Shown: positions 7,484 through 16,254 of the stretch, piece by piece
Numbering within the stretch: position 1 is the stretch's first letter
Layout of the letters: every line of letters starts with the position of its first letter
DNA from: CAKOSP01 sp964370545
GTDB taxonomy: Bacteria; Bacillota_I; Bacilli_A; RF39; UBA660
Length of the DNA stretch: 30,031 nt
Reading direction: 5' to 3'
Assembly (NCBI GenBank): GCA_964370545.1
Contig: CAYJJQ010000012.1
Span: 1-30,031, forward strand
Position numbers and translations under genes: made by a program
Notes under the pieces: model-generated
Seen by the model: only the letters and a program-made list of their open reading frames with translations
Database searches by the model: none
Told to the model about the DNA's origin: nothing

Positions 7484-9262
7484 CGCTATATTTACATATT
7501 TTTCTTCTACTATTTGTCTTTTCCATGTAGCAGTTATATCACAGCTTGATGAATATGGTGCTGGATTAGGAATTTCTAATTTAACAATCATTGGAATCTT
7601 AAATGCTGAACCAAATGCTACGCAAGTTCCTGGTTGAATAGTTTTTTGTTTATCTATAATATCTGAAGATACACCAGGAAGCATTTCTTCAATATATTTC
7701 ATATCTTTAGGATGTGTCATTTTAAATATCAAAAAATTTGATATTTGTGAAATAACAGTATCAGACATCTCTACTGGTCTTTGAGTAATTATATTAAGAA
7801 GTATTCCGTATTTTCTACCCTCTTTAGCAATTCTATCAAATATGTTATATCCAAGCAAGAATGTATCATTATCTTTTTGAACATATCTATGTGCTTCTTC
7901 TAAAAATAAGTGAAATGGAACACTGGCTCTTTTAGGATTACTTTTAGAAAATTCAAATAATAATCTTGAATATATTTTAACAATTACTTTAGCCATATGA
8001 TCATCTATTTCTTCTAAATTAATATTAATTATTTGGGCTTTTTTACCATTATTACTAATTAATTTATCTACAAATACTTTAAGAATATCATTACCTTTAA
8101 TAAAGTAATTATTCATTTTACTATTTATAATAGCATTTAATCTAACTTTAAGTATGATAGACATATCATACAGAGTTTCATTATGTAAAAAACCTTCACT
8201 AATAAGTGTGAATTCTAATGCACTTTGAAATTCCTTTAAATCAAACGTTGCTTCTTTTGGAACTTGAAGAGTTTCTATTTGCTCATCAATTTGCTTTAAT
8301 ATGTAATCAGTAATAAGAACTGATTCACCAAAAAGACCTCTTGAATCTATTTCAAAACATTCTGCAAATGATCTAGTGTAACCTACCCCTGGAATTACGG
8401 CATCAAAGTTAAATATTTGGGTATGACATACTTCAATAATTTTAAATATTTCGTTTTTTTGTGTTTGTACTGTTTCATTACTAAATAAAATAGCTATCAA
8501 TGCTTTAGCAATTAAATGATTTTTATATTTTTCACTTTCTACTGAATTAAGAGAAAATATTTTAGCTAATTTCATTGTATTTTCAATTACTGGTAATTGT
8601 GAATGTGTGTCTGTTTGAAGTAATAAAGCAAAATCATCTAGAGTCATTAAATTAAGTGGTATTTCAAGCGGTAAATCAGTCTCTTCTACTCTATTAGCAG
8701 TTATAAATTTATAACTATAATTTTCATTATACTCGTTAATCTTAGAAAAAGCAGTTTTATACTCACCAAAAGAATCAAATATAATTATATTTGATGAATA
8801 TGAATCTAACATAGAATTATTAAATATATTTTGCATAATTCTAGAAACACCATAAGATTTACCAGAACCAGAATTACCAAATATTGCTAAATGATTTGCA
8901 AATAAATTATTTAGTTTAGGACATACTTTAAAGTTTTTATATATTGCATGATCTCCTAATATAATTGCATCACTATTAACACTACCTACAAGTTCTAATA
9001 GTTCTTCTCCATTAATTATTCTTATAACGCTATTTAAAAGAGGTTTTCTAAGTAAACCATTTACATATTTTGAATTAATATATTCTCCTAATAATCTAAC
9101 TTTAATAATATCTTTATTAAGTTCTGAAACTTCTCCTAATATCTTTTGATTAGGAGCTTCAAAAACTATGTGTAAATTCATTAAATCTGTTGCACTATCT
9201 TCTACTGATTTATTTTCTATATGTGCGATACTTTCGCCAATATATAGTATTTTTCCAAACAT
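7454..9262 (-). CDS. HerA-family hexameric ATPase/translocase
   Basis: 602 residues. The N-terminal 100 residues or so have the small beta-barrel pattern (HAS-barrel) of HerA proteins. Walker A is GNSGSGKS at 129-136 and Walker B is LFLEEAH at 452-458; the sensor/arginine region NIITQRP-x-EMSDTVISQISNFLIFKM follows at about 490-515. This architecture belongs to HerA/FtsK-type DNA-pumping ATPases (DUF87). Archaeal HerA works with the nuclease NurA; no NurA is nearby. Bacterial orphan versions are common and mostly unstudied, and some act in antiphage systems with a nuclease or SIR2 partner, also not seen here. I chose the ATG at 9262 because AAGAAGGTG precedes it; a longer frame from 9286 lacks this. 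It is a single-gene unit with its own promoter. Confidence 0.85.
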   Translation of the reverse strand: MFGKILYIGESIAHIENKSVEDSATDLMNLHIVFEAPNQKILGEVSELNKDIIKVRLLGEYINSKYVNGLLRKPLLNSVIRIINGEELLELVGSVNSDAIILGDHAIYKNFKVCPKLNNLFANHLAIFGNSGSGKSYGVSRIMQNIFNNSMLDSYSSNIIIFDSFGEYKTAFSKINEYNENYSYKFITANRVEETDLPLEIPLNLMTLDDFALLLQTDTHSQLPVIENTMKLAKIFSLNSVESEKYKNHLIAKALIAILFSNETVQTQKNEIFKIIEVCHTQIFNFDAVIPGVGYTRSFAECFEIDSRGLFGESVLITDYILKQIDEQIETLQVPKEATFDLKEFQSALEFTLISEGFLHNETLYDMSIILKVRLNAIINSKMNNYFIKGNDILKVFVDKLISNNGKKAQIININLEEIDDHMAKVIVKIYSRLLFEFSKSNPKRASVPFHLFLEEAHRYVQKDNDTFLLGYNIFDRIAKEGRKYGILLNIITQRPVEMSDTVISQISNFLIFKMTHPKDMKYIEEMLPGVSSDIIDKQKTIQPGTCVAFGSAFKIPMIVKLEIPNPAPYSSSCDITATWKRQIVEEKYVNIADAKNQTTNF

Positions 9263-9286
9263 AAAACACCTTCTTATTCTATACAA

Positions 9287-9292
9287 ATTATA
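9287..9292 (-). promoter_or_regulatory. Extended -10 element of the HerA-like gene
   Basis: Minus strand TATAAT preceded by TGT (extended -10), 24 bases above the ATG. The -35 match (TTTCTT, 17 bases up) is weak. It lies downstream of the terminator of the neighbouring RNA, so the gene may be expressed independently of it. Confidence 0.5.
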
Positions 9293-9320
9293 ACATACTA
9301 TATTCTAAAAAGAAAGCAAT

Positions 9321-9345
9321 AAAAAAAGCAAAAATTAATTTGCTT
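9321..9345 (-). terminator. Intrinsic terminator of the putative small RNA
   Basis: AAGCAAA pairs with TTTGCTT (9345-9339 with 9332-9326) around a 6-base loop, followed by seven T on the minus strand. No annotated minus-strand gene ends here, so it must serve a transcript beginning in the rnr-HerA intergenic region. Confidence 0.75.
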
Positions 9346-9409
9346 AGTTTAGGTTATATCGATTACTTTTATAACGTCGATATAACGCAAAAATAGTTAA
9401 TATAACCAT
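9344..9409 (-). CDS. Possible 21-residue peptide inside the small RNA
   Basis: ATG at 9409 opens a frame MVILTIFALYRRYKSNRYNLN ending in TAA: a hydrophobic start and a basic tail. A strong AAGGGGG (9440-9434) lies 24 bases upstream, separated by the ACTAGT hairpin, which if folded would shorten the effective distance. It could be a leader peptide, a type I toxin-like peptide or chance. Low confidence. Confidence 0.2.
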   Translation of the reverse strand: MVILTIFALYRRYKSNRYNLN

Positions 9410-9488
9410 AATTTTACTAGTATTTAAACTAGTCCCCCTTATTACCTAAGTACTAATGCGAATGATATTCTTGTACATAGATAACAAT

Positions 9489-9517
9489 ATTATAGCATAT
9501 GTGTTACAAAAAGTCAA
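9489..9517 (-). promoter_or_regulatory. Strong promoter of the putative small RNA
   Basis: Minus strand TTGACT (9517-9512), 17-base spacer, TATAAT (9494-9489) preceded by TGC (extended -10). This is among the best promoters in the window, yet no long gene begins directly below it, which argues for an RNA product or a regulated leader. Confidence 0.8.
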
Positions 9518-9532
9518 ATTATTCAATAATTG

Positions 9533-9561
9533 TTTACTTTTTAATAAATAAAAGGTATATT
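9533..9561 (+). promoter_or_regulatory. Promoter of rnr
   Basis: TTTACT (9533-9538), 17-base spacer, TATATT (9556-9561). The start of transcription would be near 9568, giving a very short leader that contains only the GGAGGG ribosome site (9570-9575) before the ATG at 9579. Confidence 0.55.
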
Positions 9562-9578
9562 AATTATATGGAGGGTTT

Positions 9579-11675
9579 ATGGATAATATTGTATTAGATT
9601 TATTAGAAAATCCAAAAAAGAAAAAAGATTTAATTGATTTTATTACAAATGAATTTAATTACTCTATAAATGATGCACAAAATTTAATTAACGATTTAGA
9701 ATTAGATGGCTTGATATTTTTTGATCCTAGATACAAAAAATACACTTTAATGCCGTCTAATTTTTTTGTAGTAAACATTATAGAAGAAAATGATAAACTA
9801 TGTTTTATACATAACGGAAATAAGTATTACATAAACTCTACTAACATTAAATTTAATGATACCATCATTGTCAAAATATCAAATGATAGTTTTACATATA
9901 TTAAACATCTAAAACATAATATAAATTATCTTACTTTTGAAGTTAGTAAATCTAATGATAATTTTGTATTAATACCTTTTAATCACGATATAAAAGTACC
10001 TCCCCTTCGAACAAAAGATAAAGCAAAAGTTGCCAATGGTGATTTAATTTTAGTATACCGAGATGGTAAGAATTTAAGTAATTCCAAACTGGATAGAATT
10101 ATTGGTAATAAACGCTTTATAAATGATCAATTACAAGCTATTATAGCTTCTTATGGACTTATGACAGGTTTTAGTGAGAAGAGTTTTAAAGAGGCTTCTA
10201 ATGCACCTCAATATGTTGAATCAGATGAAATGTTTTATAGAGAGAATCTAATTGATGATAATACGTTTAGTATTGATCCTGAAAATGCACAAGATTTAGA
10301 TGATGCTTTTTCAATTGATATGGATGAAGATGGATACTTTATTGTGAAGGTTCATATATCTGACGTTACTCATTATGTGCCTTTAGATAGTTCTATGTTT
10401 GAAGATGCACTAAAAAAATCAGCAAGTAAGTATGTTGCCGGTACTGTAGATCCTATGTTTCCAGATGCTTTATCAAGTGGTATATGCTCACTTACTGAAA
10501 ATAAGAAAAGATTAGTAATTACTGTTGAAATGACTTTTGATGAAAATGGTAATAAAGTAAAATCAGATGCATATTTATCAGTAATTAGATCTAAAAAACA
10601 AATGAATTATAAAGATGTAAATAAAATACTAATTAATGACATAGTACCTGTTGGATACTCTCCTTTTATAAAAGACTTATTAATAGCACAAAAATTATCT
10701 TTATATATTAGTAAAAGAAGATTAGATAATGGAGCATTAGTATTTAATGAAACTAAATCAGAATTCATTATAGATGATAATGGTAAGTTGCAAGAAATAA
10801 AAGCATATAAAAGAGGTCCAGCTGAAACTATTATAGAAAATATTATGATAGAAGCTAATAACTCTATAGCAGAATTACTTGATAATAGTTTATCTATATA
10901 TAGAAATCATGATTACCCTAATAAACTTGAAATAAAAAAAATAATTAAAAATTTATTTAATCTAGACATTAATTTAAATATAACTAATTATGAAGATACA
11001 GCTGATTTATTTAGACTTATATTAAAACATTCTTTATCTGAAGAAGAATATAACTTAGTATGTAGCACAATAATTAAATCACAAAATCCTGCATATTATA
11101 GCACTGAAAATAAGCATCACTTTGGTTTAGGATTAGATCACTATACTCATTTTACTTCTCCAATAAGAAGAATTATAGATTTTCTAATACACTATATTTT
11201 AAAAGCTATAATAAATAAAAAATATCATTTAATAGATAATGAAGAATTTAAAAGTTTACTTGAATTTGCAGCAAGTCATGCTACAAAAAATGAAAGAATT
11301 ATTGATAAACTTGAAAATGATATTAATCAAATGATGATGCCTGAATACATGGCTGATAAGATTGGTAAACAGTATACTGTTAAAATTAAAGATATTACTC
11401 CAGAGTATATAGTTATATATTCTCCTGAAACATTACTTGGTTACATCCCTATTCCTAAAAAGATGAAATATGATAATTATGACAAAACTTTAAAGTCTTT
11501 AAAATCTAATAAAGTGTTTAAAATCCATCATAATTTAATTGTTAGTGTGGCAAGGGTAGATTTAGAAAAAAAAGTTGTGTACTATAATTTTGAAAAAAAC
11601 TTAACAATAGCTGAAAAAAATATTCACAAAGAAGAATTAAAAAGAACTAGAAAGCAAAACAAAAAAGCCAAATAG
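9579..11675 (+). CDS. rnr: Ribonuclease R
   Basis: 698-residue RNB-family 3'-5' exoribonuclease, which degrades structured RNA and acts in rRNA and tmRNA-linked quality control. An N-terminal winged-helix-like segment (about 1-60) and cold-shock-type domains precede the RNB catalytic domain, whose metal-binding motif SIDPENAQDLDDAF (231-244) retains D233, D239, D241 and D242. Later conserved segments include HYTHFTSPIRRIIDFLIHY. A C-terminal S1-like domain (about 585-670) is recognisable but diverged, followed by a basic tail. GGAGGG stands only three bases before the ATG, a short spacing. It is the first plus-strand gene after the divergent intergenic region, and converges on gatB. The usual neighbours secG and smpB are absent. 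Confidence 0.93.
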   Translation: MDNIVLDLLENPKKKKDLIDFITNEFNYSINDAQNLINDLELDGLIFFDPRYKKYTLMPSNFFVVNIIEENDKLCFIHNGNKYYINSTNIKFNDTIIVKISNDSFTYIKHLKHNINYLTFEVSKSNDNFVLIPFNHDIKVPPLRTKDKAKVANGDLILVYRDGKNLSNSKLDRIIGNKRFINDQLQAIIASYGLMTGFSEKSFKEASNAPQYVESDEMFYRENLIDDNTFSIDPENAQDLDDAFSIDMDEDGYFIVKVHISDVTHYVPLDSSMFEDALKKSASKYVAGTVDPMFPDALSSGICSLTENKKRLVITVEMTFDENGNKVKSDAYLSVIRSKKQMNYKDVNKILINDIVPVGYSPFIKDLLIAQKLSLYISKRRLDNGALVFNETKSEFIIDDNGKLQEIKAYKRGPAETIIENIMIEANNSIAELLDNSLSIYRNHDYPNKLEIKKIIKNLFNLDINLNITNYEDTADLFRLILKHSLSEEEYNLVCSTIIKSQNPAYYSTENKHHFGLGLDHYTHFTSPIRRIIDFLIHYILKAIINKKYHLIDNEEFKSLLEFAASHATKNERIIDKLENDINQMMMPEYMADKIGKQYTVKIKDITPEYIVIYSPETLLGYIPIPKKMKYDNYDKTLKSLKSNKVFKIHHNLIVSVARVDLEKKVVYYNFEKNLTIAEKNIHKEELKRTRKQNKKAK

Positions 11676-11684
11676 GCTTTTTTT
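11661..11684. terminator. Bidirectional terminator between rnr and gatB
   Basis: AAAAAAGCC (11661-11669) pairs with GGCTTTTTT (11675-11683) around a 5-base loop. T-runs form on both strands. It includes the rnr stop codon and touches the gatB stop, serving both convergent genes. Confidence 0.85.
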
Positions 11685-13134
11685 ATTTAAGTTTTTCTTC
11701 TAAAATCTTTCGGGTTAAAACTGGATTAGCTTTTCCTTTTGTTTCCTTCATTACAGATCCAATAAAGAATTGAAATAAATTAGTTCTACCGTTTTTATAT
11801 TCTCCTACTTGAGTTTTATTATCATCTAGTATTTTAGAAATGATTGCACTTAATACTTCTTCATCAGATTCTTGTGCATCTTCTTTATTTATAAATTCAA
11901 TAGGAGATTTCTTCTCTTCTAATGCTTTTATAAATACTTCTTTAGCTTGTTTAGAAGATAATATATTATTATTTATATTATCAATAATTATTTTAATATC
12001 ACTAGGTTTTAAATAAAAATCATTTACAGTAATATTTTCTTTATTTAAATACCCTATTATATTAGTAAGTACCCAATTAGATGCAATTATAGGATCTATT
12101 TCTAACTTTAATAAACTTTCATAATAATCTGAAATTTCTTTATCTTTAACTAAATTAGTAGCATCAATTAAACTTAAATTATAATTATTTAAATAGTTGT
12201 TTAATCTTTCATTTGGAAGCACTGGAATACCTTCTTTTATTTCTTCTAATAGTTTATCCGTTATTTCGTATGGAGGTATATTAGGTTCCACAAAATATTT
12301 ATAATCAAGTGCATTTTGTTTATCTCTCATAAAAACAGTTGCTTTTAATGCTTCATCCCATCTTCTAGTTTCTTGCATTATTTCTGCTTTTTTATTTTGT
12401 TCTAATAATTTAATTTGTCTAGCACTTTCATATTCAATTACATCCCTTACAGCACTAATAGAGTTTACATTTTTAACCTCTACTCTAACTCCATAGTTAT
12501 TTGGATTTTTATCATCTAAACTTGCATCCATAACTGAAATATTAACGTCGCATCTAAAATGTCCTTTTTTAATATCTGCTTCACTAATTTCTGCATATCT
12601 ATATATTTGTCTAATCATTTCTAAGAAAGCAACAGCTTCATCGGCAGTATTAAAATCAGGTTCTGTAACTAATTCTAAAAGAGGTACACCTGCTCTATTA
12701 TAATCAATCATAGAATGATTATCAAAATGATCTAAAGATGCAGTATCTTCTTCTAAATGAATATTATTTATTCTAACTTTTTTTTCAATACCAGAAACAA
12801 AGTAATTTATTTCTCCATAACTTCCTACTGGATATGGTTTTGTTTCTTGAGTAATTTGATATCCTTTTGGTAAATCAGGATAATAATAATTTTTTCTTTC
12901 AAATATTGCATATTTAGGAACTTCACAGTTTAATATTATTGATGCAGTCAATGCTTTTTTAAGAGCATTAATATTAAGCGTTGGAAGCACTCCTGGATAA
13001 GCAAGTTCTACTTCGCTTATATTTAGATTAGGCATTTCAGAAAAACGATTTAAAGCCGGCGAAAACACTTTAGTATTAGTATAAGTAATTTCACAATGCA
13101 TTTCTAACCCTATTAATACTTTGTATTTATTCAT
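11683..13134 (-). CDS. gatB: Asp/Glu-tRNA amidotransferase subunit B
   Basis: 483 residues. GatB binds misacylated Glu-tRNA(Gln) or Asp-tRNA(Asn) and activates the carboxylate with ATP before amidation. Family blocks are clear: VLIGLEMHCEI at about 5-15, LAYPGVLPTLN at about 43-53, NYYYPDLPKGYQITQ at about 85-99 and DYNRAGVPLLELVTEPDF at about 147-164. The C-terminal helical and YqeY-like tRNA-binding region ends with the expected NGRTNLFQFFIGSVMKETKGKANP. The ATG overlaps the gatA stop by 8 bases. It is last in the hisS-asnS-gatCAB operon and ends at a bidirectional terminator. Confidence 0.97.
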   Translation of the reverse strand: MNKYKVLIGLEMHCEITYTNTKVFSPALNRFSEMPNLNISEVELAYPGVLPTLNINALKKALTASIILNCEVPKYAIFERKNYYYPDLPKGYQITQETKPYPVGSYGEINYFVSGIEKKVRINNIHLEEDTASLDHFDNHSMIDYNRAGVPLLELVTEPDFNTADEAVAFLEMIRQIYRYAEISEADIKKGHFRCDVNISVMDASLDDKNPNNYGVRVEVKNVNSISAVRDVIEYESARQIKLLEQNKKAEIMQETRRWDEALKATVFMRDKQNALDYKYFVEPNIPPYEITDKLLEEIKEGIPVLPNERLNNYLNNYNLSLIDATNLVKDKEISDYYESLLKLEIDPIIASNWVLTNIIGYLNKENITVNDFYLKPSDIKIIIDNINNNILSSKQAKEVFIKALEEKKSPIEFINKEDAQESDEEVLSAIISKILDDNKTQVGEYKNGRTNLFQFFIGSVMKETKGKANPVLTRKILEEKLK

Positions 13135-14563
13135 GATTAGCTCCTTTATATTCTAATAATTCTTCAATTTTATTAGCTATATTAAGTAATTTTTCATCTT
13201 CATATCTATTTGATGTAATATTAATACCAACCGGTAAATCATTTACATTAAAAGCTGGTATAGTAATAGAAGGAAAACCTCCAAAATTACCAATCTGCAT
13301 ATGATTATCTAGAGCAAGCACTTCTTTACTACACTTTTTATTTAAATCAGAAAGTAATTTTGCCTCACTGCTTGCAGCAGGGAGAATTATTCCATCATAT
13401 TTTTCCATTAATTCAGAATAAATATTTACTATTAATCTTCTTAATCTTTGCGCATTATGAAAATATTTTTCCTTATTTTCTTTTTCTAAAACAAATGAGC
13501 CAATTACAAATCTTCTCTTAATTAAAGGAGAAAAACCTTCAGTACGATATTTTTTCATCATATCCACATAGTTATCAGCTTTTGCTCTAGGACCAAAAGT
13601 AATTCCTGTTAAATTGGACATATTACTTGTCGCTTCTGCAGAACTTATAACTGTATATGCACTATTTACTGCATATAAAATATTTTTATCAATATTAACT
13701 TTTTCAATAACTATTCCGTTATTTTGAAGTTTATTTAAAACATCATGAAAATTATTTAATACTTTTATTACAGATTCATCAGGATTGTCATAATTATCCA
13801 GATTGGTTAATTCTTCTATATAACATATTTTTTTTTCTTTTATATCTGCACCTATATTTTTTGTTAAATTCATTTTTGAAGAATCCCAAGTAGTTAAGTC
13901 TTTAGAATCAATACCTTTAATGTTATTTACAACAGTAGCTGCATCTAGTGTAGTATTTGCAAAAACACCAATGGTATCTAAACTACTTGCAAAAGCAAAT
14001 AAACCATATCTAGAAATCATGCCGTAGGTAGGTTTATAACCTACAATACCAGTATAAGATGCTGGTTTTCTAACAGAGTCACCAGTATCAGACCCTAATG
14101 CAAATGGATAAACGCCTGCACTTACACAGACTGCCGAACCAGTAGATGATCCCCCGGCACTTCTTAATGTATCTAAATTATTTTTGATAATACCAGTATG
14201 AGCTGTTTCACCAGTTCCTCCCATACCAAATTCATCTAAAGCAGTCTTTGCTCCGATAACAGCTCCTGCCTCTTTTAATTTTGTAATTACTGTAGCATCA
14301 AAAAATGGCACATAATTTTTTAGGGTATTTGATGAACCAGTACTTAAAATCCCTGCTGTACTCAAATTATCTTTAACTCCATAAGGAATTCCATATAACT
14401 CACCACTTACTTTATTAATAATTTCAGGCTCTTCAACAATTGTAACAAATGAATTACATTTAATTTGTAACTCTTTTGCCTTTATTTTTGATTCATTTAC
14501 AACGTTTTCAACACCACTATTTTTTATTTTTAATTTGATTTCATCAATAGTACTATTCTTCAT
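13127..14563 (-). CDS. gatA: Asp/Glu-tRNA amidotransferase subunit A
   Basis: 478-residue amidase-signature enzyme that releases ammonia from glutamine for the transamidation reaction. The Ser-cisSer-Lys triad can be placed at K64 (IPYGVKDN), S139 (AGGSSTGSA) and S163 (SDTGDSVRKPA), with the same spacing as in Staphylococcus GatA. The signature has T where G is usual after GGSS, but the catalytic residues are intact. It overlaps gatC by 11 bases at its start and gatB by 8 at its end, typical of subunits made in equal amounts. Confidence 0.97.
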   Translation of the reverse strand: MKNSTIDEIKLKIKNSGVENVVNESKIKAKELQIKCNSFVTIVEEPEIINKVSGELYGIPYGVKDNLSTAGILSTGSSNTLKNYVPFFDATVITKLKEAGAVIGAKTALDEFGMGGTGETAHTGIIKNNLDTLRSAGGSSTGSAVCVSAGVYPFALGSDTGDSVRKPASYTGIVGYKPTYGMISRYGLFAFASSLDTIGVFANTTLDAATVVNNIKGIDSKDLTTWDSSKMNLTKNIGADIKEKKICYIEELTNLDNYDNPDESVIKVLNNFHDVLNKLQNNGIVIEKVNIDKNILYAVNSAYTVISSAEATSNMSNLTGITFGPRAKADNYVDMMKKYRTEGFSPLIKRRFVIGSFVLEKENKEKYFHNAQRLRRLIVNIYSELMEKYDGIILPAASSEAKLLSDLNKKCSKEVLALDNHMQIGNFGGFPSITIPAFNVNDLPVGINITSNRYEDEKLLNIANKIEELLEYKGANHE

Positions 14564-14861
14564 TATTTTTTGCCACCACCTTTGGTATCATGATTTCATT
14601 ACCTTCATAATCATCACAATTTTTAAGAACATCGGAAAAAGGAATAACTTTTTCAACGTTATCCTCTCTTAGTTCATATTTAAAATTATCTAGTGCATGA
14701 GTCATAGGTGATAAATCACTTAAATTAGGTATTTCATTTATTAAGTCAATATTTTTATCAATATCTTGAAATTCATTTAATATTAACTCTGTTTCCTCAT
14801 TACTCAATCCAATTAATAATTTATCAGCATAAGCATTTACTACTTCACTCGTAAATTTCAT
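14553..14861 (-). CDS. gatC: Asp/Glu-tRNA amidotransferase subunit C
   Basis: 102-residue small subunit that wraps around and stabilises GatA. Recognisable parts are the N-terminal helix with LSNEETELILNEFQDI, the NLSDLSPMTHALD turn at about 46-58 and the C-terminal extended segment ending in IMIPKVV. AAGGAG lies six bases before the ATG, in the 12-base gap after asnS. Because asnS is present, the complex most likely serves Gln-tRNA(Gln) formation; no glnS is seen in this window. Confidence 0.93.
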   Translation of the reverse strand: MKFTSEVVNAYADKLLIGLSNEETELILNEFQDIDKNIDLINEIPNLSDLSPMTHALDNFKYELREDNVEKVIPFSDVLKNCDDYEGNEIMIPKVVAKNNEE

Positions 14862-14873
14862 TTTTACTCCTTT

Positions 14874-16244
14874 TTAGTTTTCACAATTTCCTGGGGTTCT
14901 ATGATAAGCAATTACATCTCTTATATTATCTATTCCTGTAATAAACATTACTAATCTTTCAAATCCAAGACCAAATCCTGAATGAACTGCTGTACCAAAT
15001 TTTCTTAAATTTAAATACCAATCTAAATCTTCTTTAGATATATTCATTTCATCCATTCTTTTAGCTAACTTATCATAATCTTCTTCTCTTTGAGATCCTC
15101 CAATAAGTTCTCCGCATCCTGGAACAATTAAATCAACACCTCTAACAGTTTTTCCATCATCATTTTGTTTCATATAAAATGATTTAATATCTTTAGGCCA
15201 GTTAGTTATAAAAACAGGTACTCCTAGTTTATTTACTAAGTATTTTTCATGTTCTTTAGCAATATCTTCACCCTGTTTAGGTTCAAATTCAAATTTTTCA
15301 TTTGCTTCTTTTAGCATATTAATTACTTCTTCATGAGTTATTCTTGCAAAATCAGCAGTTAAAATTGCTTCTAATCTTCTAACAAGTCCATTTTCTACAA
15401 ATTTATCTAAAAAATTTAGTTCATCTGAAGCTTTTTCAAATACATACTTAATAATAAATTTAAGCATATCTTCTTCCATATCCATCATACCTTGATCATC
15501 ACAAAATGCAAGTTCCGGTTCTATCATCCAAAACTCAGATGCATGGTTTTTAGTATTAGAGTTTTCAGCTCTGAATGTCGGACCAAAAGTATACACTTTA
15601 GAATATGCCATAGCAAATGGTTCAACTGCTAATTGTCCCGATACTGTTAATCCTACTTTTTTTCCAAAAAAATCATCTTCTGCTGAATACTTACCACTTT
15701 TGGCAATTTCTTCTGGATCTTTAGTAGTTATATTAAACATTTCACCAGCACCTTCACAATCAAGTGATGTAATAATTGGTGTATGAATATATACATAACC
15801 ATTTGATTGAAAATATTCATGTATTGACATTGCTAGTACACTTCTTATTTTAAATACAGCATTAAATAAATTAGTTCTTGGTCTTAAATATGAATTTTCT
15901 CTTAAAAATTCTCTTGTATGTCTTTTTGGTTGAATCGGATAATCTTCAGGACAAGTTCCTAAAATAACTATTTTAGTTGCTTTTATTTCAAATTCTTGGT
16001 TTCCTTCTGACTTACTTATTATTCCTGTTATTTCTATTGAAGATCCTACTAATAATTTTTGAATTTCTTCAAATTCTTTTAATTCTTTATCATAAACAAC
16101 TTGAACAGTTTTAAACGCTGTCCCATCTGTAAAATCAATAAAACCAAAATCTTTTTGTTTACGATGATTTCTTATCCAACCACTTACAGTAATTTCTTGA
16201 TCAAATAATTTATTTAAATCTTCATATATTTTTTTTATTTCCAT
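14874..16244 (-). CDS. asnS: Asparaginyl-tRNA synthetase
   Basis: 456-residue class IIb synthetase joining Asn to tRNA(Asn). An N-terminal OB-fold anticodon-binding domain (about 15-100, with VSGWIRNHRKQKDFGFIDFTDG) leads into the catalytic core. Motif 2 is FRAENSNTKNHASEFWMIEPE; motif 3 is GFGLGFERLVMFITG near the C terminus (about 425-440). The ending with VIAYHRTPG is typical of AsnRS and not AspRS. It begins 10 bases after hisS, so it shares the hisS T-box leader. Its place beside gatCAB groups asparaginylation with transamidation. Confidence 0.97.
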   Translation of the reverse strand: MEIKKIYEDLNKLFDQEITVSGWIRNHRKQKDFGFIDFTDGTAFKTVQVVYDKELKEFEEIQKLLVGSSIEITGIISKSEGNQEFEIKATKIVILGTCPEDYPIQPKRHTREFLRENSYLRPRTNLFNAVFKIRSVLAMSIHEYFQSNGYVYIHTPIITSLDCEGAGEMFNITTKDPEEIAKSGKYSAEDDFFGKKVGLTVSGQLAVEPFAMAYSKVYTFGPTFRAENSNTKNHASEFWMIEPELAFCDDQGMMDMEEDMLKFIIKYVFEKASDELNFLDKFVENGLVRRLEAILTADFARITHEEVINMLKEANEKFEFEPKQGEDIAKEHEKYLVNKLGVPVFITNWPKDIKSFYMKQNDDGKTVRGVDLIVPGCGELIGGSQREEDYDKLAKRMDEMNISKEDLDWYLNLRKFGTAVHSGFGLGFERLVMFITGIDNIRDVIAYHRTPGNCEN

Positions 16245-16254
16245 GTTATTCTCC

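Larger units (their letters stand above)
9321..9482 (-). ncRNA. Putative structured small RNA (or leader of the HerA-like gene)
   Basis: Between a near-consensus promoter and an intrinsic terminator lies a non-coding stretch of about 160 bases. It can fold with a closing helix: 9459-9458/9343-9342, 9456-9452/9348-9344 and 9449-9444/9354-9349. Inside are a perfect ACTAGT hairpin (9433-9428 with 9421-9416) and a 10-bp hairpin (9386-9377 with 9362-9353, overlapping the closing helix by two bases). The closing helix shares bases with the terminator stem, and GGTTATAT at 9407-9400 could compete for the same 3' arm, as in a switch. It has none of the SRP, tmRNA or T-box signatures. A 6S-like RNA or an unknown riboswitch ahead of the HerA gene are both possible. 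With the HerA start, this 316-base intergenic region is otherwise empty. Confidence 0.55.

Noticed and set aside
9321..9482. The rnr-HerA intergenic RNA as SRP RNA or tmRNA
   Set aside because: No GGAAGGAAGC-type SRP loop and no tRNA-like ends or tag frame are present.
13127..14563. Unusual residues in the GatA amidase signature (T after GGSS, D in DTGDS)
   Set aside because: The catalytic Lys-Ser-Ser can all be placed with standard spacing, so there is no ground for claiming an inactive enzyme.
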